A DNA stretch of 64,000 nucleotides from Bacillota bacterium (lineage in GTDB: Bacteria; Bacillota; Clostridia; DSM-8532): positions 1 to 64,000 of the forward strand of contig JAEZJF010000030.1 of assembly GCA_023415825.1 (NCBI GenBank), read 5' to 3'. Below the pieces are notes generated by a model. It made no database searches. It had not been told where the DNA came from and saw nothing but the letters and a program-made list of their open reading frames with translations. Positions within the stretch are counted from its first letter, which is position 1, and the number at the start of each line of letters is the position of its first letter. Below, one piece after another: positions 23,485-32,340 of the stretch. The position numbers and the translations under genes are program-made.

Positions 23485-25713
23485 ATGACGACGCATGATG
23501 ATTTTAAACCTGGGAAATGGCAGTCTGCCATTGACGTTCAGGACTTTATTTCCAAAAATTACACGCCCTATGACGGGGATGACAACTTTCTAGCCGGATC
23601 GACAAAAAGCACCAAAAAGCTATGGAAAAGTTGCCAAGAGCTTCTAAAAGCTGAGCTAGCCCATAACGGAGTTTTAGATATCGATGTGGAAACAATATCC
23701 GGTATTTTAAGCTTCAAGCCCGTTTATCTGGATAGGGAAAACGAGGTTATTGTAGGACTTCAAACTGACAAGCCCCTAAAGAGATCAGTTAACCCGTTTG
23801 GGGGCATCAGATTGGTCAAAAAGGCCTGTGATGCTTATGGCCATAAGCTTTCCGCTTCCGTTTTCGAAGCCTTTTCATCTGTTCGTAAGACCCATAACGA
23901 TGGTGTATTTCAAGCCTATACCCGGCAGATGAAGCAAGCCCGTCATTATGGTGTTATCACAGGCCTTCCCGACGCCTACGGAAGAGGCCGCATCATTGGT
24001 GATTACCGCCGTGTGGCCCTCTATGGCCTAAGCCGGCTCATAGAAGAAAAGCAAAAAGACCTTGACCTTCTTTCGGACAAAGAAATGTCCGAAGAGACCA
24101 TCAGACTCCTTGAGGAAGTCAGTGATCAAATTAAGGCCTTGAATGATCTCGCGCTCATGGGTGATTCCTATGGCTTTGATCTGAGAGGACCTGCACAGAA
24201 TGCCTTTGAGGCAGTTCAATGGACCTACATGGCCTTTTTGGGAGCCATGCGTCAGACGAATGGTGCAGCCAACTCCATAGGCCGTTTAAATACATTTCTT
24301 GATATTTTCATTGAGAGAGACCTTATAAAAGGCATTATCACTGAAGAAGGCGCCCAGGAGCTCATTGATCAGCTGGTCATCAAATTCAGGCTCATTCGTC
24401 ACTTAAGAACACCTGAGTACAATGAGCTCTTTGCAGGAGATCCCGTATGGATTACCGAAGCTCTTGGCGGAATGAGTGATGACGGGCGGCATAGGGTTAC
24501 CAAAACCTCCTACCGCTTTTTACAGACCCTCATCAATCTTGGTCCTGCACCTGAGCCCAATCTGACCGTGCTGTGGTCGGCCCGTCTGCCAAAAGCCTTT
24601 AAAGCTTTCTGCGCGGAGATTTCCATAAAAACCAGTGCCATTCAGTATGAAAATGACGAGCTCATGCGGCCTGTATTTGGGGATGATTATGGCATCTCCT
24701 GCTGTGTCTCGGCCATGGCGCTTGGAAAGGACATGCAATTCTTCGGTGCCCGGTGCAACCTCCCTAAACTGCTTCTTCTGGCCTTAAACGGCGGCCGGGA
24801 TGAATTGACGGGAGAATGGGCGGCACCGGAGTCCGAGCCCTATCCCCATGAGATTCTGGAGTACGATGAGGTGATAGCCCGTTATAAGCACTACCAAGAG
24901 TGGCTGACCGGTCTTTATGTAAAAACCATGAATATTATCCACTACATGCATGATAAATACGCCTATGAAAGCCTTATGATGGCCCTTCACGACACTGACG
25001 TCCGCCGGTATATGGCTTTTGGCGTGGCAGGCTTGAGTGTTCTTACAGATTCCTTCAGTGCCATCCGCTATGCCAAGGTCAGGGTGAAAAGAAACCAAAA
25101 CGGCCTTATTACAGACTTTGAAGTTGAAGGCCGATATCCTGAGTTCGGAAATGACGACGACCGTGTTGATCAAATTGCAGTTGATCTGGTTCAAGGCTTT
25201 ATCGATGATCTTAAAAAGCATAAAGCCTATCGTAACGCAGAACATACCCTCTCGGTTCTTACCATAACCTCCAATGTGGTTTATGGCAAAAAAACAGGGG
25301 CAACCCCCGATGGGCGCAAAGCCGGTGAGTCTTTTGCACCCGGTGCAAATCCCATGCATGGAAGGGATAAATCGGGGGCGTTGGCTGTACTGAACTCGGC
25401 AGCCAAGATCCCCTACTCGGCCTGCAGGGATGGCATATCCCTTACCCTCTCCCTCATTCCTAAAACCTTGGGCAAGGAGGTAAAGTGCAGTCTGACCAAT
25501 TTCATTGCCCTTCTGGACGGCTATTTTTCCCAGGGAGGGCATCATATCAACATGAATGTCCTTGACCGTGAAACCCTTATTGAGGCTATGGAAGACCCCG
25601 ACAAATATCCTCAGCTTACAGTAAGGGTATCAGGCTACGCCGTCAGCTTTAACCGTTTGACGAGAGCACAGCAAAAAGAGGTTATCTCCCGAACCTTCCA
25701 TGAAGCGATTTAG
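23485..25713 (+). CDS. pflB: Formate C-acetyltransferase (pyruvate formate-lyase)
   Basis: 742 residues, standard clostridial PflB length. The frame is open through the riboswitch, but ATG 23485 with AGGGGG upstream is the true start. Catalytic adjacent cysteines are in YGISCCVSAMALG (about residue 400) and the glycyl-radical site is RVSGYAVSF near the C-terminus. It converts pyruvate and CoA to acetyl-CoA and formate in the anaerobic cytoplasm. The radical is installed by PflA, encoded 12 bases downstream. Regulation by the ZTP riboswitch ties formate supply to folate-bound one-carbon demand. Confidence 0.97.
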   Translation: MTTHDDFKPGKWQSAIDVQDFISKNYTPYDGDDNFLAGSTKSTKKLWKSCQELLKAELAHNGVLDIDVETISGILSFKPVYLDRENEVIVGLQTDKPLKRSVNPFGGIRLVKKACDAYGHKLSASVFEAFSSVRKTHNDGVFQAYTRQMKQARHYGVITGLPDAYGRGRIIGDYRRVALYGLSRLIEEKQKDLDLLSDKEMSEETIRLLEEVSDQIKALNDLALMGDSYGFDLRGPAQNAFEAVQWTYMAFLGAMRQTNGAANSIGRLNTFLDIFIERDLIKGIITEEGAQELIDQLVIKFRLIRHLRTPEYNELFAGDPVWITEALGGMSDDGRHRVTKTSYRFLQTLINLGPAPEPNLTVLWSARLPKAFKAFCAEISIKTSAIQYENDELMRPVFGDDYGISCCVSAMALGKDMQFFGARCNLPKLLLLALNGGRDELTGEWAAPESEPYPHEILEYDEVIARYKHYQEWLTGLYVKTMNIIHYMHDKYAYESLMMALHDTDVRRYMAFGVAGLSVLTDSFSAIRYAKVRVKRNQNGLITDFEVEGRYPEFGNDDDRVDQIAVDLVQGFIDDLKKHKAYRNAEHTLSVLTITSNVVYGKKTGATPDGRKAGESFAPGANPMHGRDKSGALAVLNSAAKIPYSACRDGISLTLSLIPKTLGKEVKCSLTNFIALLDGYFSQGGHHINMNVLDRETLIEAMEDPDKYPQLTVRVSGYAVSFNRLTRAQQKEVISRTFHEAI

Positions 25714-25725
25714 GAGGCGCAAGAG

Positions 25726-26442
25726 ATGGAACAAACGCCTACCGGAAATATACATTCTTTTGAATCCTTTGGAACTCTGGACGGCCCGGGTATTCGTTCA
25801 GTTATCTTTCTTCAGGGCTGCCGATTACGCTGCCTCTATTGCCATAACCCCGATACCTGGCAGGAAAATGCCGGTACACCCATGACCTCTCAGGCCCTGT
25901 TGAACCGTATCCTTCGCTATAAGCCCTATTTTGTGGCCTCAGGCGGTGGTGTAACCGTTTCCGGCGGCGAACCCCTGCTTCAAACGCCCTTTGTAACCGA
26001 TCTCTTCCGTCTTTTGAAAAAGGAGAACATCCATACCTGTCTGGATACCAGCGGTTTTAGCCCCAATATCGATCCGGCTCTTTTAGACGAGCTCCTGGCC
26101 TATACGGATCTAGTGCTATTGTCCGTTAAGCACATGGATCCTGCTGAACATCTAAGGCTTACAGGGCAAACCAATCATGAAACCCTTGGCTTTGCATGGC
26201 GTCTTTCAGAGCATCATATCCCGGTCTGGCTTCGATATGTGATAGTACCCGGCTATACCGATGGTCCAGAGGATATAGAAAAATTCACAGCTTTCGCTTC
26301 CTCACTGACCAATGTCCAGAAAATCGAGTATCTGCCTTTTCATAAAATGGGAGAATATAAATGGCAAGCATTATGTCTGCCTTATCGGCTGAAAGACGTC
26401 CAGACCCCAGCCCCGGCTTTTATGGCTGCCTTGCAGATTTAG
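25726..26442 (+). CDS. pflA: Pyruvate formate-lyase activating enzyme
   Basis: 238 residues, radical-SAM family. The cluster motif is CRLRCLYCHNPDTW (CxxxCxxC), preceded by ESFGTLDGPGIRSVIFLQGC, the typical start of PflA. SGGEPLLQ follows at about 80. It uses S-adenosylmethionine to make the glycyl radical on PflB. AGGAGG precedes the ATG and it is co-transcribed with pflB. Confidence 0.96.
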   Translation: MEQTPTGNIHSFESFGTLDGPGIRSVIFLQGCRLRCLYCHNPDTWQENAGTPMTSQALLNRILRYKPYFVASGGGVTVSGGEPLLQTPFVTDLFRLLKKENIHTCLDTSGFSPNIDPALLDELLAYTDLVLLSVKHMDPAEHLRLTGQTNHETLGFAWRLSEHHIPVWLRYVIVPGYTDGPEDIEKFTAFASSLTNVQKIEYLPFHKMGEYKWQALCLPYRLKDVQTPAPAFMAALQI

Positions 26443-26550
26443 GGGGACTTATTGTCATCCCCATCAGTTTCAAGTATAATATTCTCGTCATACGGATAAT
26501 AACTATGAAAATATCTTCATTTGTCGAAACTGAAGATGGGGGCTGGAAAG

Positions 26551-28314
26551 ATGGGAAAGGCACGCGAACTTTACGATGTGCGTAAAATCAAGGATCTTAG
26601 GAACATGGTTCAGCAAAGTGCTGATATTTACGGTGATTTGGATGCTTTTCTGGTCAAGGACCTAACATCCGGAAAATTGAAGAATATTTCCTTTCGTCAG
26701 TTTCAGAATGATATTCATTACCTTGGATCAGCCTTATGCGACTTAGGCCTCAAGGATGGGATGATCTCCATTATCAGCGAAAACCGTTATGAATGGTGTC
26801 TCTCGTATCTGTCCATAACCAACGGCACGGGTGTGGTAGTCCCTCTGGATAAGGAGCTTCCCGAGCACGAGATTCAAAGTCTGCTTGAACGAAGCGAGTC
26901 CTGCGCAGTTATGTGTTCCAGGAGCTACGTGGATGTATTGGTTCAAAATAAATCAGCTCTTCCTCACCTCAAACAAATTATATGTTTTGATTATGATAAA
27001 AGCGAAAACGGTGTTCTTTCCTTTAATGAATTGCTGCAATCGGGAAAATCTTTGGTTGACAAAGGAAAAAGCGCATTTCTTAGAGCCTCCATTGATCCTG
27101 AGGCCATGAGCATGCTTATTTTCACCTCGGGAACCACAGATCAGAGCAAAGGCGTCATGCTAAGCCATAAGAACGTTGTCTCGGATATGATGGCGGTTTC
27201 ACAACTGCTCTATGCCGATAATAACGACCTCATCATGTCCATTCTGCCGCTCCATCATACCTATGAATGTACGGCAGGCTTTTTAACCATGGTTTATCTG
27301 GGTGTTACCCTATGCTTCTGTGAGGGCTTGCGCCATATCACCAAAAACCTTCAGGAATATAAGCCCTCCATGATCATGAGCGTCCCCCTTATTTTAGAGA
27401 ATGTGTACACTAAGGTCATCAAAAAAGCACAGAAGGAAAACCGGTATGGTGCCGTTAAATTTGGTATCTTTGCTTCCAGAACCCTGATGAAGCTTAATAT
27501 AGATGTCAGGCGCCAGCTTTTCCACGAGGTGCTGGATAATTTGGGAGGTAACCTTCGCCTGGTCATATCGGGAGCAGCCGCCCTTAATCCAAAGGTGGCC
27601 AAGTCACTTCGAGCCATGGGCTTTAATATCATGCAGGGCTATGGCTTGACAGAATGCTCCCCCATCGTGTCGGTCAATCGGCTGGACTGCTTTAAGGACG
27701 AATCAGCCGGCTTACCCGTTTCAGGGATTGAAGTTGCCATAGACAGCCCCGGTCCTGATGGGATTGGAGAAATAAAGGTAAAGGGCCCTATCACCATGCT
27801 GGGCTACTATAAGAATCCTGAAGCCACCGGGGCAGTGCTCCGCGACGGCTGGCTTCATACCGGGGACAATGGCTATATTGATAAAGACGGCTTTATCCAT
27901 ATCTCAGGACGTCAAAAAAACGTTATTGTCACCAAGAACGGCAAGAACATTTTCCCTGAGGATGTGGAGCTCTATCTCAATAAAAGCGAGTACATTAAAG
28001 AGTCTCTGGTATATGGTGTGGACAGTGATAATGAAGAAGACACCATCGTTTGTGCCAAGATCGTGCCCAATATGGAGGTCCTGGTCGAAAAATACGGTCA
28101 GGTACCTGTTCCGGATGAGCTTTACAAGATTATCAAGCAAGAGGTTGTAAAGGTCAATAAAAAGCTTTCCTCCTATAAAAAAATTAGGCATTTTGAAATT
28201 CGTGAAGGTGAATTCGAGAAAACGACCACAAAAAAAATCAAACGCCAGGTAGAGCTGGTTTCTCTGAAAACATTGAGCGATATGTTTAAGGTTTTCAATA
28301 AAAACGGAAAATAA
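26551..28314 (+). CDS. Long-chain acyl-CoA synthetase-like AMP-binding enzyme
   Basis: Start placed at ATG 26551, eight bases after GGGGG; 587 residues. AMP-binding motifs: MLIFTSGTTDQSKGVMLSHKN (P-loop core TSGTTDQSKG), MQGYGLTECSPIVSVN, GWLHTGDNGYIDKDGF and a C-terminal lysine in KTTTKKIKR. The size and TDQSKG variant fit bacterial FadD-like synthetases. It would activate a fatty acid to acyl-CoA or acyl-AMP for lipid metabolism. It lies 108 bases after pflA, so may or may not share the transcript. Confidence 0.88.
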   Translation: MGKARELYDVRKIKDLRNMVQQSADIYGDLDAFLVKDLTSGKLKNISFRQFQNDIHYLGSALCDLGLKDGMISIISENRYEWCLSYLSITNGTGVVVPLDKELPEHEIQSLLERSESCAVMCSRSYVDVLVQNKSALPHLKQIICFDYDKSENGVLSFNELLQSGKSLVDKGKSAFLRASIDPEAMSMLIFTSGTTDQSKGVMLSHKNVVSDMMAVSQLLYADNNDLIMSILPLHHTYECTAGFLTMVYLGVTLCFCEGLRHITKNLQEYKPSMIMSVPLILENVYTKVIKKAQKENRYGAVKFGIFASRTLMKLNIDVRRQLFHEVLDNLGGNLRLVISGAAALNPKVAKSLRAMGFNIMQGYGLTECSPIVSVNRLDCFKDESAGLPVSGIEVAIDSPGPDGIGEIKVKGPITMLGYYKNPEATGAVLRDGWLHTGDNGYIDKDGFIHISGRQKNVIVTKNGKNIFPEDVELYLNKSEYIKESLVYGVDSDNEEDTIVCAKIVPNMEVLVEKYGQVPVPDELYKIIKQEVVKVNKKLSSYKKIRHFEIREGEFEKTTTKKIKRQVELVSLKTLSDMFKVFNKNGK

Positions 28315-28343
28315 TCAAGACAATTAATGCAAAAGGAGTTCTT

Positions 28344-29174
28344 ATGTTTAAAAGTACATTCCATGCACACAGTCGGTTTGATGACGGACAGGAAGAGCTT
28401 GAATCCTATATACGTGCCGCTTTGGCGAAGGATTTCAAAGTATTTGGATTTTCCGCTCACGCCCCGGTCAACTTTGACAGTGACTGGAATATGAAGCAGG
28501 ATGACTTTTTAGAATATATCGAAGCCACCAAAGCCCTTAAAGAAAAATACAAGGACTCCATTGAAATATATACGGGTCTGGAAACAGACTACTACATGGG
28601 TTGTACCGATTGGCGCAAAAAGAAAGGAATCGATTATACCATCGGTGCTGTTCACTTCCTAAAGAACGAAGAAACCGGCCGGCTGATGCCCATGGATGGG
28701 AGCCGCCAAGAGTTTGAGGAGTCATTGAAGGAAGGCTTCGATGGGAATATTCAGGCATTATATAAGGCATATTACAGCCAAATCCGGGATATGCTCCTTA
28801 AGATGCCACCCAATATTGTAGCCCACTTGGACGTCATACGAAAAAACAATCAAGATAATGCCTATTTTGACGAAGAGGATGAATCATACCGGGATGAGAT
28901 CATCAAAACATTGGATATCATCTCCCTCACCCACACCATTGTGGAAGTTAATACGGGTGGAATCGCACGGGGTTATATGAAAGAGCCCTATCCAAGCACC
29001 TGGATTCTTGAGGCCTGCCTCGATATGGATATACCGGTCATGGTGAATTCCGATACTCACCATCCTAAAACCATTGATTATTATTATGAGGAAGCTGTCG
29101 CCCTCCTGAAAGGACTAGGCTTTCGCCGGCAACGGATTCTCTATGGAAATGAATGGCGTGATGTTAGTTTATAA
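28344..29174 (+). CDS. Histidinol-phosphatase-type PHP protein
   Basis: 276 residues of the HisJ/HisK PHP family. Metal motifs: FHAHSRFDDGQEELESY at the start, GFSAHAPVNF, TGLETDYY, GAVHFL, NIVAHLDVIRKN and VNSDTHHPKTIDYYYEEA. The family dephosphorylates histidinol phosphate; other his genes are absent here, so the role is by family only. AAAAGGAG precedes the ATG and it follows the acyl-CoA synthetase by 29 bases. Confidence 0.85.
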   Translation: MFKSTFHAHSRFDDGQEELESYIRAALAKDFKVFGFSAHAPVNFDSDWNMKQDDFLEYIEATKALKEKYKDSIEIYTGLETDYYMGCTDWRKKKGIDYTIGAVHFLKNEETGRLMPMDGSRQEFEESLKEGFDGNIQALYKAYYSQIRDMLLKMPPNIVAHLDVIRKNNQDNAYFDEEDESYRDEIIKTLDIISLTHTIVEVNTGGIARGYMKEPYPSTWILEACLDMDIPVMVNSDTHHPKTIDYYYEEAVALLKGLGFRRQRILYGNEWRDVSL

Positions 29175-29243
29175 CGAGAGGCAAAGAAGCGGGCATATCT
29201 CTCGCCTCGAGTTTCACTGACTCGGTACCCGCTGCCTTTAGGG

Positions 29244-29262
29244 GTTCGAAATCTTTGATTTC
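29244..29262 (-). repeat. Dispersed 19-base hairpin repeat, second copy
   Basis: On the minus strand GAAATCAAAGATTTCGAAC, identical to 11283-11301. It lies in the 129-base gap before the CsaB fusion gene, next to GGTACCCGCTGCC and GCCTCGA blocks that resemble other intergenic pieces in the window. Confidence 0.5.
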
Positions 29263-29303
29263 GGTGACCGGTGATGTCAGTATAAACCTGAAAGGAAAAC
29301 AAT

Positions 29304-31547
29304 ATGAAAGCAATACACCTTATAGGTGGCGGAGATGAAGGTGGGGCCAAGAGCCATGTCCTTCAACTGGTAAAAGAACTGGGAAAGCATATTGAAGTCA
29401 CGCTGGTCAGCTTCAGAAAGGGCTCTTTTCATGATGATGCCGTTGCAATGGGGATCGATGCCCGTATTATAAAAACAGGAAACATTATCTCTGATCTGCG
29501 TAAAACCTTGAAGATGGTAAAATCCGGGCATTATGATATGATTCATGCCCATGGTGCCAAAGCCAACATGATGGCGACCATCATCAAAAATATGACGGGC
29601 ATTCCCGTCGTGACAACAGTCCACAGCGACTACAAGCTGGACTACATGCACAGCCTTTTAAAGCGGTTTTCTTTTGGCGTCATCAATATGATAGCCTTAA
29701 GACGCATCAATTATCATGTCAGCGTTTCCAACAATTTTAAAGAGATGCTGATTGAACGCGGTTTTAATCCACAGCGCATTTATTCGGTCTACAACGGTAT
29801 CCCGTTTGACAATGAAATAGAGCCCTGCACGCGGGGGGAGTTCTTTCGGCGCTTCAAGGTTCCCTTTCCTGAGGACTGTGTGCTCATTGGCATCATGGCC
29901 AGGCTGCACCCCGTAAAGGATCATGAGACCTTCTTGAAAGCAGCCGCAGAAGTGGTTAAGGCCAATCCTTCAGCCCGCTTCCTTATAAGCGGCCCCGGCG
30001 ATGAGCTGATGCCTCATCTCAAGCAGTTTGCCGATAAGCTTGGCTTGACACCTTACGTCTATTTCACAGGTATGGTTGACCGTCCTTTCGACTTCTTCCA
30101 GAGCATTGATATCAATGTGCTGACCTCCATCAGTGAAAGCTTTCCCTATGTCATTTTAGAGGCAACCCGCGTCGGAAAGGTCACAGTTAGCACCCGGGTG
30201 GGCGGCTTGGGTGATCTCATAGACTCAGGCGTTAACGGTTATCTGGTACAGCCCCGGGATTGGAAAACATTAGGGAAGCATCTATCCGAATTGTCTCTGA
30301 GCAAGGAAAAAAGGGAACATATGGGTGCGCTGCTGAAAGAAAAGGCCGAAAGAGAGTTCTCTCTTAAGAACATGTGCCAAACCCAGCTTTCCATATATGA
30401 AACAATTTTAAAGAGCGAAGAAACGGTCAAGAAGGACGGCAAGCTATATGATATAGCTATCCTGGGTTACTATGGCTATAAAAACAGCGGAGATGAAGCT
30501 ATTTTACGCTCCACCCTGGATGCCTTAAGGAAGCTGGATCCTGAAATAACCCTTCTTGTGTTTTCAAAGGACCCCCGTGAAACAAAGAAAGTTTACCATG
30601 TGGATTCCGTCAATCGCTTCAATCTTCTAAAAGTCATGAAGCGGCTTAAAAAAACCCGTCTCTTCCTGGCAGGCGGAGGCAGCCTTATACAGGACAATAC
30701 CAGTACCCGGTCCATCCTTTATTATCTGACTGTTTTGAAAATGGCTGAAAAACTGGGTACACGGGTTATGCTCTTTGCCAATGGCATCGGCCCAATTAAA
30801 AGGGCCTTTAACCGTCACTGCGCCGGAAAAACACTCAATAGTCTTAATGCTATCAGCTTGCGGGACTCCGAGTCCTACAATGAAATCAAGGCCTTGGGTA
30901 TCAGCAAGCCCAGTATTTACGTGACCTCTGATCCCGCCATTCTCATGGAGCCCTCCGATAAGGCGAGCATCAACGAGCTTATGGTCAAGGAGCGAATCCC
31001 TCAGGACAAGCCTCTTGTCGGCTTTTCCATACGCAAATGGGCTGACTCCGATTATTTGGATCAGATTGCAAAAATAGCAGATTACTGTGTGGAGCACTTT
31101 GGCGTTCATCCTGTTTTTATGCCCATGCAATACCCCTCTGATTACGAAATATCCCAATCCATCAGAGCACGTATGGAAAACTCAGCTTCGGTTATTGAGG
31201 GAATGTACCGTCCTGAGGTTATGCTGGGCTTTACAGGGCGGCTGGAGCTCTTGGTGGGTATGCGCCTTCATTCTCTTATATACGGGGCAAGCCAGTGCGT
31301 TCCATTAATCGGCTTGGTTTACGAGCCCAAGGTAGATGCTTTCTTAAAAGAAGTTGGGCAGCCTTCAGCCGGAAGCATGGACAAGCTGGATGGAAATAGT
31401 GTTTGCTCTATTTTAAATGGAGTATGGGAAAGCAGAGCCCAGATCAGAGAGGTATTGAGAGAATCCAAGAAGCGGCTGGCCTTTATGGCTCAGAGCAATA
31501 TCGAGATAGCCTATCATATGATAAGAGCAAAAGAATCTGATGATTAG
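29304..31547 (+). CDS. csaB: Glycosyltransferase-polysaccharide pyruvyl transferase fusion
   Basis: 747 residues in two parts. Residues 1-375 are a GT-B glycosyltransferase of family 4 (LIGGGDEGGAKSHVLQLVKE, VYNGIPFD, GIMARLHPVKDHETF, SISESFPYVILEA). Residues 387-745 are a CsaB-type pyruvyl transferase (LGYYGYKNSGDEAIL, FLAGGGSLIQDNTSTRS, FANGIGPI, GMRLHSLIYGA). CsaB adds ketal pyruvate to secondary cell-wall polymers, the ligand of SLH domains. Fused forms are known in clostridia. The next gene, TagA-like, adds a wall-polymer sugar, 30 bases on. An SLH-like domain is found in the convergent gene. Confidence 0.92.
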   Translation: MKAIHLIGGGDEGGAKSHVLQLVKELGKHIEVTLVSFRKGSFHDDAVAMGIDARIIKTGNIISDLRKTLKMVKSGHYDMIHAHGAKANMMATIIKNMTGIPVVTTVHSDYKLDYMHSLLKRFSFGVINMIALRRINYHVSVSNNFKEMLIERGFNPQRIYSVYNGIPFDNEIEPCTRGEFFRRFKVPFPEDCVLIGIMARLHPVKDHETFLKAAAEVVKANPSARFLISGPGDELMPHLKQFADKLGLTPYVYFTGMVDRPFDFFQSIDINVLTSISESFPYVILEATRVGKVTVSTRVGGLGDLIDSGVNGYLVQPRDWKTLGKHLSELSLSKEKREHMGALLKEKAEREFSLKNMCQTQLSIYETILKSEETVKKDGKLYDIAILGYYGYKNSGDEAILRSTLDALRKLDPEITLLVFSKDPRETKKVYHVDSVNRFNLLKVMKRLKKTRLFLAGGGSLIQDNTSTRSILYYLTVLKMAEKLGTRVMLFANGIGPIKRAFNRHCAGKTLNSLNAISLRDSESYNEIKALGISKPSIYVTSDPAILMEPSDKASINELMVKERIPQDKPLVGFSIRKWADSDYLDQIAKIADYCVEHFGVHPVFMPMQYPSDYEISQSIRARMENSASVIEGMYRPEVMLGFTGRLELLVGMRLHSLIYGASQCVPLIGLVYEPKVDAFLKEVGQPSAGSMDKLDGNSVCSILNGVWESRAQIREVLRESKKRLAFMAQSNIEIAYHMIRAKESDD

Positions 31548-31577
31548 GATAGAATTATTAAGCGGAGGGGCTGGATC

Positions 31578-32333
31578 ATGCCAGGAAAGATTGATATACA
31601 CGGTGTTGGAATAGATAATGTCACCATGGACGAGGCTTTGGACCGTGTCATGGATATGCTTAAAGAAAATAAAGCTCATAAGGTCTATACGCCCAACTCG
31701 GAGATCCTCATGCAGGCTTACCGGGATGACGGGCTTAAGCAGATATTAAATGAGGCAGACCTTGTAGTAGCGGACGGGGCAGGCGTCGTGCTGGCTTCCA
31801 GAATACTGGGTCGCAAGGTAAAAGAGAAGGTTTCAGGTTTCGATCTGGTCAGAAGAATTTTTATGAATACCGACAGACGTACAACGAGCTTCTTTATCTT
31901 CGGAGGCAAGCCCGGAGTTTCAGAGCAAGCCTCTATAAACATCCTGTCCGAGTTCCCCAGAGCCAATATACTTGGCTTTCGCAACGGCTATTTTAATGAG
32001 AATGATGTCCAGGGTATCATTAACCAGATTAATGCCGCCAAGGCTGAAATTCTATTGGTGGGTTTGGGTGCGCCAAAACAGGAAAAATGGATTCACGCCC
32101 ATGCCCATGAGCTTAATTGCAAGGCCATCATGGGTATCGGAGGCGCCATTGATGTCTTTGCAGGTACGGCAAGCCTGGCCCCGGAATTCATGAGAAAGGC
32201 CGGGCTTGAATGGCTTTACAGACTTGCAAAAGAACCATCACGCTATAAACGCATGATGGATCTGCCCCGTTTTATGCTTCTGACTTTGAAAGCAAAGTTT
32301 ATGAAAGATTCCGATAACGATTATTCCCACTAA
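31578..32333 (+). CDS. WecG/TagA/CpsF family glycosyltransferase
   Basis: 251 residues. YTPNSEILMQAYRDDGL, LVVADGAGVVLASRILG, RVSGFDLV-like KVSGFDLVRRIF and LLVGLGAPKQEKWIHAHAHE with GIGGAIDVFAGTASLAPEFM are diagnostic. The family transfers N-acetylmannosamine(uronic acid) onto undecaprenyl-linked GlcNAc at the inner face of the membrane, an early step in wall teichoic acid or secondary polymer synthesis. It follows csaB with GGAGGGG upstream, forming a two-gene polymer unit. Confidence 0.93.
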   Translation: MPGKIDIHGVGIDNVTMDEALDRVMDMLKENKAHKVYTPNSEILMQAYRDDGLKQILNEADLVVADGAGVVLASRILGRKVKEKVSGFDLVRRIFMNTDRRTTSFFIFGGKPGVSEQASINILSEFPRANILGFRNGYFNENDVQGIINQINAAKAEILLVGLGAPKQEKWIHAHAHELNCKAIMGIGGAIDVFAGTASLAPEFMRKAGLEWLYRLAKEPSRYKRMMDLPRFMLLTLKAKFMKDSDNDYSH

Positions 32334-32340
32334 AGGGAAC

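Noticed and set aside
24784..25545. 253-codon minus-strand frame inside pflB
   Set aside because: Shadow of the highly conserved pflB sequence; no start context or family.
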